A stretch of DNA of 7,908 bases, from positions 1 through 7,908 of the forward strand of contig JAJFMK010000206.1 of NCBI GenBank assembly GCA_021772215.1, given 5' to 3'. This DNA is from Chlamydiota bacterium. Its GTDB lineage: Bacteria > Chlamydiota > Chlamydiia > Chlamydiales > JAJFMK01. Of the stretch, positions 1 through 7,011 are shown piece by piece. Positions within the stretch are counted from its first letter, which is position 1. Every line of letters starts with the position of its first letter. The position numbers were made by a program, and so were the translations under genes. A model generated the notes under the pieces. It was not told the origin of the DNA. It did no database searches and worked only from the letters and a program-made list of their open reading frames with translations.

Positions 1-1
1 T

Positions 2-1774
2 ATGTTAGGAAAGTTTACAACAAGAGGCGCCTTATATCCCTCCCCTGAACGGAAGGGTTTTACGGCGTCGGTGATAAATAATCAATGGAAAATACTGAAA
101 GTCTCGCCGTGTGAAACTTATCATATAGATGAAGATGGCCCTGCTTATTCATTCAGGTTTGATCGAGTTCTAAAATACCACGCTCCAGGACTTGCTCCAG
201 TACAGGATAAGACAGGAGGGTATCACATTGATCCCGAAGGAAATCCTGCGTATTTGGATCGATTTATTAGAACATTTGGATTTTACAATAATCTTGCTTC
301 AGTTGAAGGAGTGTCAGGTTTCTTTCATATCGACTCTTCGGGGAACGAAGTATATGCAAAAAGGTATGCTTGGTGTGGAAATTTCCAAGAAGAAAAGTGC
401 GCTGTCAGAGATTTTGAAGGTAATTTTTTTCATATCGACCTGTTCGGAAGAGAACTTTATGACAACAAATATTCCTATGTGGGCGATTTCCGTGACGGAG
501 TAGCTGTGGTTCAAAATAGTGGCGGGAATCACACGCATATTGATGAAAATGGAGATAGTCTCCACGGAATCTGGTTTGATGATCTAGATGTTTTTCATAA
601 AGGATTTGCAAGGGCTCGAGATGAGAATGGCTGGTTCCACATAGACCAAAATGGAAGGGAAGTATATCCGCAAAGATATCGAGATGTAGAGCCGTTTTAC
701 AATGGTATAGCTAGGGTTGAAGATCGATATGGGGCGAAGCTTTTGATCAATGAGGTCGGCAAGAAAATAAAGACTCTAAGAGGACCTCGAGAGGATCCAT
801 TTCACATCGCTTCAGCTGAGCTCGTCTCCTATTGGAGATTTTTCACCTTACAGAGCGCTATTCATTTTGGGTTGTTCGACTCTCTTCCCTGTTCGTTCTC
901 CTGTTTAGAAAATCAGATAGATCTTCCCAGCCCTTCTTTGAAAAAACTTCTAAAAGGACTACATGAGATGGGAATGGTAACAAAAGGGGAGGGTGATAAA
1001 TGGGTACCGACAGATGTGGGATGCTATTTTTCCGGTTCACACCCCTGCTCATTGAAAGAGTCCGCTATACTCTGGAGTGGCGAACATTTCGATTCATGGA
1101 GGGGTTTAAAAGAGAGTTTAAAAGAAGAGAGTTCCTCTTTTCATAAACAGCATGGAAAAAACTGGTTTGAGTGGATCAACGAGGAGCCCAATCAGGTAGA
1201 GCAGTACCACGATGCCATTGCTGTATATGCAAGAAGAGATTATGAGGACTTTCTCAATGTAGTAGATCTATCACAGCACAAAAATTTAATTGACTTTGGC
1301 GGAGGGGTTGGAGAGTTGGTGACAATGATCCTAGAGAAATACCCCCACATCAATGGCCAGATTTTTGACCTGGCTGAGGTGATCGACCAGATCACAATTC
1401 CCGACCATCTCGCTGGAAGACTAAAGGGAGTTTCCGGCAGTTTTTTCTCTTCTATACCAAAAATTGAAGTGGATGGCGTGATTCTTAGCCGCGTCCTTCA
1501 CGATTGGTCGGATGAGGAGGCGTCAACGATCTTAAATAACATTAAACGAAGTGTTGAACATAACCTCGGCTGCACCTTCTATATTGTAGAGAAGATGCTC
1601 CATGAAGATGACCCTAGCGGCGGACTTCTTGATCTCAATATGTTAGTAATGACGGGCGGAAAAGAGAGAACAAGAGAAGAATTTGAGCACATTTTAAACA
1701 GCTGCCAGCTCGAAATTGAAGCCATTCTTCCTATGACAAATGTCGCCACAGTTTTCAAAGCGAGGATGAAATAG
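2..1774 (+). CDS. WG-type repeat protein fused to a COMT-like SAM-dependent O-methyltransferase (start may lie upstream)
   Basis: This 590-residue protein has two parts. Residues about 39-259 carry six clear repeats of 34-35 residues, each opening with an aromatic or Thr followed by His-Ile-Asp (HID at 41, 75, 109, 144, 179, 213), then a Gly, a Tyr-rich stretch and an 'F..G.A.V.D' ending. A seventh, decayed unit starts near 248. This matches the general WG/KWG repeat pattern. Residues about 265-345 look like the winged-helix dimerisation domain of Methyltransf_2 enzymes. Residues about 350-588 form the catalytic domain: SAM-binding motif I DFGGGVGE (431-438), VLHDWSDEE (498-506) and GGKERTREEF (552-561). 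By analogy with plant COMT, H500 would be the catalytic base, with E530 and E555 as partners. The expected role is cytosolic transfer of a methyl group from SAM to a hydroxyl of a small molecule; the substrate is unknown. The ATG is at the window edge, so no ribosome binding site can be seen and the protein could be longer. It is probably translationally coupled to the next gene. The methyltransferase call is firm, the repeat role is not. Confidence 0.9.
   Translation: MLGKFTTRGALYPSPERKGFTASVINNQWKILKVSPCETYHIDEDGPAYSFRFDRVLKYHAPGLAPVQDKTGGYHIDPEGNPAYLDRFIRTFGFYNNLASVEGVSGFFHIDSSGNEVYAKRYAWCGNFQEEKCAVRDFEGNFFHIDLFGRELYDNKYSYVGDFRDGVAVVQNSGGNHTHIDENGDSLHGIWFDDLDVFHKGFARARDENGWFHIDQNGREVYPQRYRDVEPFYNGIARVEDRYGAKLLINEVGKKIKTLRGPREDPFHIASAELVSYWRFFTLQSAIHFGLFDSLPCSFSCLENQIDLPSPSLKKLLKGLHEMGMVTKGEGDKWVPTDVGCYFSGSHPCSLKESAILWSGEHFDSWRGLKESLKEESSSFHKQHGKNWFEWINEEPNQVEQYHDAIAVYARRDYEDFLNVVDLSQHKNLIDFGGGVGELVTMILEKYPHINGQIFDLAEVIDQITIPDHLAGRLKGVSGSFFSSIPKIEVDGVILSRVLHDWSDEEASTILNNIKRSVEHNLGCTFYIVEKMLHEDDPSGGLLDLNMLVMTGGKERTREEFEHILNSCQLEIEAILPMTNVATVFKARMK
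116..778 (+). repeat. Six to seven tandem WG-type repeats (34-35 codons each) within the methyltransferase gene
   Basis: The encoded repeats start near residues 39, 73, 107, 142, 177 and 211, with a degenerate unit near 246 in which HID becomes LIN. The spacing between HID motifs is 34, 34, 35, 35 and 34 residues. The shared pattern is [FYT]HID..G...Y..[RK][YF]....F..G.A.V.D. The DNA of the units has diverged well beyond the protein pattern, apart from short shared stretches such as 'catatcgac' near 326 and 431. This indicates old repeats kept by protein-level selection, not a recent tandem duplication. WG-type repeats are usually thought to form beta-rich scaffolds for binding; that role here is inference. 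Confidence 0.85.
1762..1766 (+). promoter_or_regulatory. Shine-Dalgarno site (GAGGA) for the histidine phosphatase at 1776
   Basis: GAGGA lies nine bases before the GTG at 1776 and inside the last codons of the methyltransferase gene. It supports this non-ATG start. With only one base between the upstream TAG (1772-1774) and the GTG, it points to translational coupling. Confidence 0.65.
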
Positions 1775-1775
1775 G

Positions 1776-2495
1776 GTGACAGCGGCTACAGGAGTCTCAG
1801 GCTTAACTGATCAAGGGCAGCTTACTGAGGGAACGCAAGGTATACCCTCAAGCCTTCTTTCGACATTGCAAAGAGTTTTGCCTCTAGATTCAGGCATAAC
1901 TCTTCTTGTTAGACACGCCCATAGAAATGACATTCCAAAAGAGGGTGTGGACAATGTCTTGCTTACTGATGAGGGAAAAAGTGCCGCAGCAGCCCTTGGC
2001 GAGCTACTTCATTCTCGACACCCGTATGCGTTGATAAGCAGCACTAAGGAGCGATGTTTTGAAACTCTTGTAGAGCTTTGCCGTGGAGCTGGGTGGGATA
2101 ATTCCAAGATTGAAAGAGATGGGTTCTATGCCCCTTCAGGGCCCTTTATGATAGATTTGGACCTCGCTACAGAGCAATTTTCGAAATTGGGAGGTCTGGG
2201 TCTCTTTAATGCACAAATTGCTAATCAGGGCCCCGTTCCAGGGATGAGGGATACTAAAGAAGGAATTAAAGAACTCTTTCAAAAGATTTTCTCAAACCCG
2301 CCAGGGAAAGGCGAGATATCGGTCATCACAACTCACGATGCGGTCACAACTGTTATTTTAGGCTATCTCTTTGATTGCACATTTAGCGATCAAAATTGGC
2401 CTGCCTTTCTTGATGGAGCTCTTTTTTGGGAAGAGGCGATTTATTATAAGGTAGCTTGGCGAGGTGAGGTAAGAGAGTTTCCCAAAACTTTTTAA
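1776..2495 (+). CDS. Histidine phosphatase superfamily protein (RHAH variant)
   Basis: This 239-residue protein begins at a GTG one base after the methyltransferase stop. After a leader of about 40 residues it shows the hallmarks of the histidine phosphatase (phosphoglycerate mutase-like) fold: LLVRHAHR (43-50) with R46 and the phospho-accepting H47, LTDEG (63-67), SSTKERCFET (88-97) with R93 as the second phosphate-binding Arg, and ITTHDAV (184-190) with the second catalytic H187. The usual RHG is RHA here. The second His is followed by Asp, an HD pair more typical of the acid phosphatase branch. No signal peptide is visible, so a cytosolic phosphomonoesterase is expected, acting on an unknown small molecule or sugar phosphate. 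VPGMR (154-158) and WPAFLDG (208-214) recur in near-identical form in the phosphatase at 2492-3424, so the two are probably related. Its pairing with the methyltransferase suggests a shared pathway. Confidence 0.85.
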   Translation: MTAATGVSGLTDQGQLTEGTQGIPSSLLSTLQRVLPLDSGITLLVRHAHRNDIPKEGVDNVLLTDEGKSAAAALGELLHSRHPYALISSTKERCFETLVELCRGAGWDNSKIERDGFYAPSGPFMIDLDLATEQFSKLGGLGLFNAQIANQGPVPGMRDTKEGIKELFQKIFSNPPGKGEISVITTHDAVTTVILGYLFDCTFSDQNWPAFLDGALFWEEAIYYKVAWRGEVREFPKTF

Positions 2496-3424
2496 CCAAG
2501 CCTTCGGTTCAGCTCATCCCAAGTTAGCTCCAATTTCCTATCTTGATGGTAAAGTATAAGCGAATCATTGGAATATTCGATAAAGATGCCTTCTAAAAAA
2601 TGCGGCATGAATTTGCCTGGCTGATCGTTCGAGAAAAGAAACGAGGAGATAAGACAGATTATAAAATCGTGGGAAACCATAATCCGCCTTTCCCCCTTGG
2701 ATTTTTGAATATAATCAAAAAACAGTCGGGTTCCATTCTGGATGGATCTCATTCCTGGAATATCCTCTTTCTTTACCATCATCTCAGCAATTTCATCTAA
2801 CTTTTTCGATAAAAAAATGGGTCCTGCTAATTCAGGGTTTTCTGTGAATGGCCCCGGATCACCAAGAACAGCAGTTTCAACTACTTTCATATCAGCTCCA
2901 GCGCCTTGAATGAGTGCATTTGACGTGCTTACACACCTTGAAATAGGGCTTGAATGAATCTCTATTGGCACCAACTCCTTGATTGTTCTTCCAAGCGCCA
3001 CTGCGGTTTTTCTTCCCCGTTCTGTGAGCTCTACATCCAAGTCAAACTTACCCCGTTCACCCACTCCTTTTTCACCATGCCTCATGAGGTAGATAATTTT
3101 ATTTCCACGAGCGTTTGCTTCACTAAACCTCTCAGAAATTGGGGGCATTTTGACAAATGTTACATCTAAGATTCTCTCATCATTTGTAAATACGATTGGA
3201 GCATGAGAATTAAAGTATCCAATAAGCACATTTTGATCTGTTTCCATGTAGTAATCTCTGATGTTACCCTCTTCTGGTAAAGTTCCAGAAGGTGCTAGTT
3301 CTCTCACAGAGGAACCGCGAATAGCTACTTGCACAATTAATTTCTTTTCATCACATAGAACAGATACTCTTCCTTCTGGATCATCCCAAGTTTTAACAAT
3401 TTTTGGCCCTGTCACTGTAGTCAT
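2492..3424 (-). CDS. Histidine phosphatase with an unrecognised N-terminal domain of about 105 residues
   Basis: This is a 310-residue protein and the last gene of the minus-strand operon. Residues about 108-310 are the phosphatase domain: YLMRHGEKG (112-120) with R115 and phospho-accepting H116, LTERG (133-137), SSPISRC (158-164) with R163, and VSHDF (250-254) with H252. All core catalytic residues are present. IPGMR (222-226) and MPHFLEG (273-279) match motifs in the phosphatase encoded at 1776-2495. Residues 1-107 precede the domain; they are rich in short beta-like stretches and match no family I know. They contain no signal peptide or membrane helix, so a substrate-binding or partner-binding role is possible but unproven. 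The ATG is preceded by TAGGTAAGTT, which holds an AGGT Shine-Dalgarno core, and lies 19 bases after the epimerase stop. The 3' end overlaps the end of the opposing phosphatase gene, the two stop codons sharing one TTAA. Confidence 0.85.
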   Translation of the reverse strand: MTTVTGPKIVKTWDDPEGRVSVLCDEKKLIVQVAIRGSSVRELAPSGTLPEEGNIRDYYMETDQNVLIGYFNSHAPIVFTNDERILDVTFVKMPPISERFSEANARGNKIIYLMRHGEKGVGERGKFDLDVELTERGRKTAVALGRTIKELVPIEIHSSPISRCVSTSNALIQGAGADMKVVETAVLGDPGPFTENPELAGPIFLSKKLDEIAEMMVKKEDIPGMRSIQNGTRLFFDYIQKSKGERRIMVSHDFIICLISSFLFSNDQPGKFMPHFLEGIFIEYSNDSLILYHQDRKLELTWDELNRRLG

Positions 3425-3429
3425 AACTT

Positions 3430-3433
3430 ACCT
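3430..3433 (-). promoter_or_regulatory. Shine-Dalgarno core (AGGT) for the phosphatase starting at 3424
   Basis: On the minus strand AGGT, extended as AGGTAA, ends five bases before the ATG at 3424, within the 19-base gap after the epimerase stop. It supports that ATG as the start. Confidence 0.55.
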
Positions 3434-3443
3434 AAATATTATT

Positions 3444-4373
3444 TTACGCCGGAATTAGAATATTTTCTTGCACGCTTTCATTTAAATGAAAAGAGTACTG
3501 ATTTATCAGTCGATGCATTCCTTCAGTGATGCTTACCGCTGTTTGCCAGTTCAACAATTTTAACGCTCGGTTCGTATCACCACAAAACTTTGAGACATCA
3601 AAGGATCGGGGGGTCCCTTCAATAATTTCAATATCGTGAACGCTGGCTTCTCTGGCAATTTGTGCTACCTCGCCTAAACTTGAAGCTTTTCCCGATGTAT
3701 AGTGAATAGGGGGCATCTGTAGTCCCTGAACCATGCATGTAATAAGAGGAATAAGTCCATGGATGACGTCATCTAAGTAGGTGAAATCAAAGAGATTTTC
3801 ATGCCCTTCTACCCTTATTGTAGATCCAATGGCAGCTGCTCTACAAAACGCGGGGATGACTCGATCTTCATGATCCATCACGCTACCAAATACATTTGAA
3901 AAACGCACGATAGAAGTGTGGATTCCACCCTTTCTGGCATTTTCTACAATTTGCTCAGCCTTAATCTTAGATTCTCCATAAATATTAACAGGGCTAAACG
4001 GGGCCGATTCACTGACAGGGAGGGATTCTTGCTGCCCATAAACTTCCCTGCTACTGGCGTAGATAATCCACGGTTTTTTTTTCGAATTTTGAGCCGTATC
4101 AACGACATTTTGAGTTCCGTTGACATTTGCTTCCCAACATTTTTTAGGGTATCTCTCCCCAAAAATCACTCTAGAAACCCCTGCAAGGTGAACGATTCCA
4201 TCAACTTGACAGACCTTTTCATACAGCCCGTTTTCATCTAGGATATCACCATAGTCAGAATCGACAATATCACAATTTATATCGTGTCCAAGAACATCAA
4301 CTCCAAGTTCGATAAGTTTCCTCTTGAGCGATGAACCGATCAGTCCTTTGCAACCAGTAATTAAAATTTTCAC
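3444..4373 (-). CDS. NAD-dependent sugar epimerase/dehydratase (extended SDR family)
   Basis: I place the start at the GTG at 4373 (309 residues, beginning MKILITG). The upstream in-frame TTG at 4385 sits inside the ribosome binding site GGAGAGG, and the protein then starts as this family normally does. Motifs: dinucleotide-binding TGCKGLIG (6-13), HLAG (62-65), ASSREVYG (106-113) with the catalytic Ser region, and YGESK (132-136), which supplies the catalytic Y132 and K136. RFSNVFG follows and then a FTYLDDV stretch. Asp31 at the end of the second beta strand suggests NAD(H) rather than NADP(H). Such enzymes act in the cytosol on nucleotide-activated sugars (C4 epimerisation, or dehydration/reduction); the exact substrate cannot be read from the sequence. 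The length is normal and I see no missing core residue. The gene follows the amidotransferase after 78 bases, the largest gap in the operon. Its place beside a glycosyltransferase suggests that it supplies the donor sugar. Confidence 0.88.
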   Translation of the reverse strand: MKILITGCKGLIGSSLKRKLIELGVDVLGHDINCDIVDSDYGDILDENGLYEKVCQVDGIVHLAGVSRVIFGERYPKKCWEANVNGTQNVVDTAQNSKKKPWIIYASSREVYGQQESLPVSESAPFSPVNIYGESKIKAEQIVENARKGGIHTSIVRFSNVFGSVMDHEDRVIPAFCRAAAIGSTIRVEGHENLFDFTYLDDVIHGLIPLITCMVQGLQMPPIHYTSGKASSLGEVAQIAREASVHDIEIIEGTPRSFDVSKFCGDTNRALKLLNWQTAVSITEGMHRLINQYSFHLNESVQENILIPA

Positions 4374-4376
4374 AAG

Positions 4377-4383
4377 CCTCTCC
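4377..4383 (-). promoter_or_regulatory. Ribosome binding site GGAGAGG deciding the epimerase GTG start
   Basis: Read on the minus strand, GGAGAGG is followed by CTT and then GTG (4373-4371). The GGAG core is six bases from the GTG. The longer frame from TTG 4385 would begin within this site, so the GTG is the better start. Confidence 0.7.
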
Positions 4384-4451
4384 AAGAGCTTTAGTAATTA
4401 AGAGATAAAAGAAAAAATTGCAATTGTCCTCAAACTGTTCTTTTTCAAAGG

Positions 4452-6182
4452 CTACATTCTCAACCATGATTCTAGAACGAGCAGGTTTAAAATGGGTCTA
4501 CTCACATCGACCTTGTAAGAGAGGTGACTTAAGATAAGGTGATTTATCCCTTGCATATCGAACCAACCTGATTTTTCGAGCTCTCCATTCAACATCCGGT
4601 GGGTCATCCAGTCTCTAAGGGTAGTTCTAAACCAATTGCTGATAGGCATTCCGAAGCCCTGTTTTTTTCTTTTTGTAATTGTACTTGGAAGGGATGAGCG
4701 CATAGCATTTTTTAGTATCTGCTTTCCAGATGATCTCTTCCCAACCAAATTTTGCAATGAACATCCTAAAGCAAAGCTTGTGATTTCAGGGGTAAGAAAA
4801 GGCGCTCTCACTTCAAGACCTACGCTCATAGATGCTCTATCAATTTTAGTTAAGATATCATAAGGCAGATAGGTGTGAATATCGACTAACGAACGGAGCC
4901 GAATTGAGTCAGAAAATCCATTCGATTGTGAATAGTGATTGCTGATAATGTCTTGATAGCTATTTAGCTCAACTTTATAGCTTGGATTAGTGATTAAATC
5001 CTTAACTTCTTGTGTCATAGCAGAGAAAACTGATAGGTAGTCTTTATTATTACCACTAAAAGCGTAGCGCTCATAACCATGAAAAAATTCATCCGCTCCA
5101 TCACCTGATAGCACGACATCGACTTTTTCTTTAGCTAGCTTTGCTAAGCAGTGAGTTGGGAACATTGATTCATCAGCAAACGGCTCTCCAAAAACCTTAA
5201 CAAGAAAGTCAAAGTTATCCACAAAAAATGATGGAGTACAAGATACTATGTGATGATCTAAATTTAAAGATGATGCAACTTTATTAAAGTAAGTAGACTC
5301 TGAGTGAGAGCCTTCGTCCCAGTCTGCTGAAAATAGAGTAAGATCAGAACTGTGCTTTGATGCTAATACTGCAACGGAAGAGGAATCTAATCCTCCACTT
5401 AAGAAAATTCCGACCGGCCTATCACTGACTAAGCAACTGTGAACGCTTTGATTTAATAGGCTGAAGAGTTCTGCATCTGTTCTTTCTTGGCGTTGTAATA
5501 AGGCCGCTTTTTCATGTACAGAGGGAAACAGGTTCTTTTGAACTAGTTTGGAATCTTTCCAAGTAAGAAGATTGCCAGGAGCCAATTTACTCACATTTTT
5601 CCACCCTGTTCCAATCCCCGGAATATAACTGTGAGTAAGAAATTGATCGATATCTGTGAGTGATTTGTCCCAGGTTATACCTGGCCACGCTTTTAATGCG
5701 TCTATCTCAGAAGCAAAAAACATGGAACCATTACTAGCAGCGTAATATAGCGGCTTTTCTCCCCAACGATCACGGCCAAGCAAAAGAGATTGCTCATGAT
5801 CATTCCAGATTGCAAAGGCAAACATACCTGAAAGTTGGTTGATGATCTCTTCTCCATATTCTACGTATGCATGAAGAAAAATTTCAGTATCGGATTCTGT
5901 GCTAAATAGATGTCCCTTTTGAATAAGCTTAGCTTTTAGTTGGCTGGAGTTATAAAGTTCTCCATTAAAAACAATAGTAGATCCCAGGTAGGACATCGGC
6001 TGCTTCCCATTTTTTGGGTCTCTTATCGCCAGTCGTGTTACTCCGAGCCCAACACCTTTATAAATATATTGTCCCTCATCATCCGGTCCTCGATGACGCA
6101 GCCTTGAGCAGGCATTTTCTAAGGCTTGCGAGATTTCATCACGGCTTAAGGTTGAACCACTATATCCTGTTATTCCACACAT
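4452..6182 (-). CDS. asnB: Glutamine-hydrolysing asparagine synthetase (AsnB-type amidotransferase)
   Basis: This 576-residue protein carries both halves of class B asparagine synthetases. The N-terminal glutaminase domain begins MCGITGY, so Cys2 would become the nucleophile after Met removal. It also has RHRGPDDEG (29-37), R50, FNGELYN (72-78) and TESDTE (95-100). The C-terminal synthetase domain has the ATP-pyrophosphatase loop SGGLDSS (262-268), LSGDGADE (358-365), the KIDRASM / LEVRAPFL region and a KRKKQGFGMP stretch near the end. All key residues look intact, so it should release ammonia from glutamine and amidate an AMP-activated carboxylate. The classic substrate is aspartate. Members encoded in glycan or natural-product clusters are often thought to amidate a pathway intermediate instead, and the context makes that possible here. 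The ATG lies 10 bases after the glycosyltransferase stop with only a weak AAGAG upstream, so coupling is likely. No convincing terminator or promoter is visible in the following 78-base gap. Confidence 0.92.
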   Translation of the reverse strand: MCGITGYSGSTLSRDEISQALENACSRLRHRGPDDEGQYIYKGVGLGVTRLAIRDPKNGKQPMSYLGSTIVFNGELYNSSQLKAKLIQKGHLFSTESDTEIFLHAYVEYGEEIINQLSGMFAFAIWNDHEQSLLLGRDRWGEKPLYYAASNGSMFFASEIDALKAWPGITWDKSLTDIDQFLTHSYIPGIGTGWKNVSKLAPGNLLTWKDSKLVQKNLFPSVHEKAALLQRQERTDAELFSLLNQSVHSCLVSDRPVGIFLSGGLDSSSVAVLASKHSSDLTLFSADWDEGSHSESTYFNKVASSLNLDHHIVSCTPSFFVDNFDFLVKVFGEPFADESMFPTHCLAKLAKEKVDVVLSGDGADEFFHGYERYAFSGNNKDYLSVFSAMTQEVKDLITNPSYKVELNSYQDIISNHYSQSNGFSDSIRLRSLVDIHTYLPYDILTKIDRASMSVGLEVRAPFLTPEITSFALGCSLQNLVGKRSSGKQILKNAMRSSLPSTITKRKKQGFGMPISNWFRTTLRDWMTHRMLNGELEKSGWFDMQGINHLILSHLSYKVDVSRPILNLLVLESWLRM

Positions 6183-6192
6183 ACTCTTTGAC

Positions 6193-7011
6193 TCATGAAT
6201 GTAAATGTTGAGCGAGAGTTATTCGATCAAGCTCTTTATAGGGACGCTTCTTATATCGTATGTACTCTAAGTCATCAAATTGGCTTTTTTTATCATGATT
6301 ATGAACATTTCCTTCATGTAGTCGGTATACGTAGATTGGCTTTTGAATAAAGCAGACATGTTTTGGATCTCCAAGTAGCTCTAACATCGGGAAAATATAC
6401 GCACTATCTCCGGAAGCTCGAAAAAAATGGCCGGACGACCTTAAAAAATCAGTTTGATCAATGTAATCCCATAACCATTTTCTAAAAGTTTTCATATGAA
6501 AGCACCTGAAGCCATCTCTACGAAATGACTTTTCCTTCCAAACCTCTTCGGGATACTCTGTATTTACATTTTTTTTATCTCTGAAATAACTCGTCTGGTT
6601 GTCTTGGTATGGGAGGAAATCAACAAGTGTATTTCCATAAGTCATAGCAATATTCGGATCACAATAGGCGGATGCTACTGTTTGAATGGCGTGTGGAAGA
6701 AGGTAATCATCAGCATCTAATAAGCATATAATTGTGTTTGGTGAGGTGATTCTTCGGATTCCTTCTGCAATAGCTCCAATTTGATAGTGTCTGTTTTTTA
6801 GAAATAGCACCTCTCCATCTACTCTCTCCAAAATTTTTTCTAGTTCTGCCCTTTGATCAGCTGAATACTCGGAAGCATCATCGATATAATATGTCGTGAT
6901 CGCATAACTGCCTACTTGAGCTTCAATTGATTCAACACAGTCATTTGCGAAAGGAAGCGCGTTTCGTCCCGTTATTACTAAAGTAAAGTCTCTGTTAAAA
7001 TTTGTGCTCAT
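6193..7011 (-). CDS. Family 2 (GT-A fold) glycosyltransferase
   Basis: This 272-residue protein is the first gene of the minus-strand operon. It opens with a beta strand FTLVITGRN (9-17) and has the YIDDAS nucleotide-binding region (42-47). The DADD stretch (99-102) supplies the metal- and nucleotide-sugar-binding DXD motif. Near residues 194-214 a 'G.FFRASGDSAYIFPMLELLG' pattern places D202 where family 2 enzymes usually carry the catalytic acidic residue. A YRLHEGN.HNHD motif follows near the C-terminus. There is no membrane helix, so it is probably a cytosolic or membrane-associated enzyme that adds one sugar to a lipid, glycan or small-molecule acceptor. The length is typical of compact GT2 enzymes. 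No clear Shine-Dalgarno site precedes the ATG at 7011; the frame stays open upstream to about 7078 without another normal start codon. Donor and acceptor are unknown; the neighbouring epimerase may make the donor. Confidence 0.85.
   Translation of the reverse strand: MSTNFNRDFTLVITGRNALPFANDCVESIEAQVGSYAITTYYIDDASEYSADQRAELEKILERVDGEVLFLKNRHYQIGAIAEGIRRITSPNTIICLLDADDYLLPHAIQTVASAYCDPNIAMTYGNTLVDFLPYQDNQTSYFRDKKNVNTEYPEEVWKEKSFRRDGFRCFHMKTFRKWLWDYIDQTDFLRSSGHFFRASGDSAYIFPMLELLGDPKHVCFIQKPIYVYRLHEGNVHNHDKKSQFDDLEYIRYKKRPYKELDRITLAQHLHS

Larger units (their letters stand above)
2492..7011 (-). other. Predicted four-gene operon: glycosyltransferase, amidotransferase, epimerase, phosphatase
   Basis: All four genes run on the minus strand with gaps of 10, 78 and 19 bases and no recognisable terminator between them. 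A single transcript from a promoter near 7011-7100 is likely. I see no hairpin plus T-run after the last stop at 2492, so transcription may run into the opposing phosphatase gene or end by another mechanism. Confidence 0.7.

Noticed and set aside
192..611. Other open frames of 60-100 codons on both strands across the repeat region
   Set aside because: They overlap the clear repeat-coding frame, have no recognisable protein features and lack good start sites; they are by-products of the repetitive codons.
1776..2495. Calling the first phosphatase a phosphoglycerate mutase or SixA
   Set aside because: Only the superfamily residues are shared. The RHAH site, HD pair and specific C-terminal motifs do not support a particular characterised member.
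2487..2515. Possible hairpin AACC...GGTT just past the convergent stops, as a bidirectional terminator
   Set aside because: The stem is only four to six pairs with a mismatch and is not followed by a T-run on either strand, so it does not look like an intrinsic terminator.
3918..4241. A 107-codon open frame on the plus strand opposite the epimerase
   Set aside because: It is antisense to a gene with intact catalytic motifs and shows no family features or ribosome site.
4386..4451. Possible terminator or internal promoter between the amidotransferase and epimerase genes
   Set aside because: There is a small palindrome (ATTGCAAT) beside a T-rich run on the minus strand, but it has no loop and no GC-rich stem. 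Promoter boxes are poor, so I keep the genes in one operon.
4452..6182. Lasso-peptide cyclase (McjC-like) instead of asparagine synthetase
   Set aside because: The glutaminase half is complete with Cys2, which cyclases usually lack, and no B-protein or precursor peptide is seen nearby.
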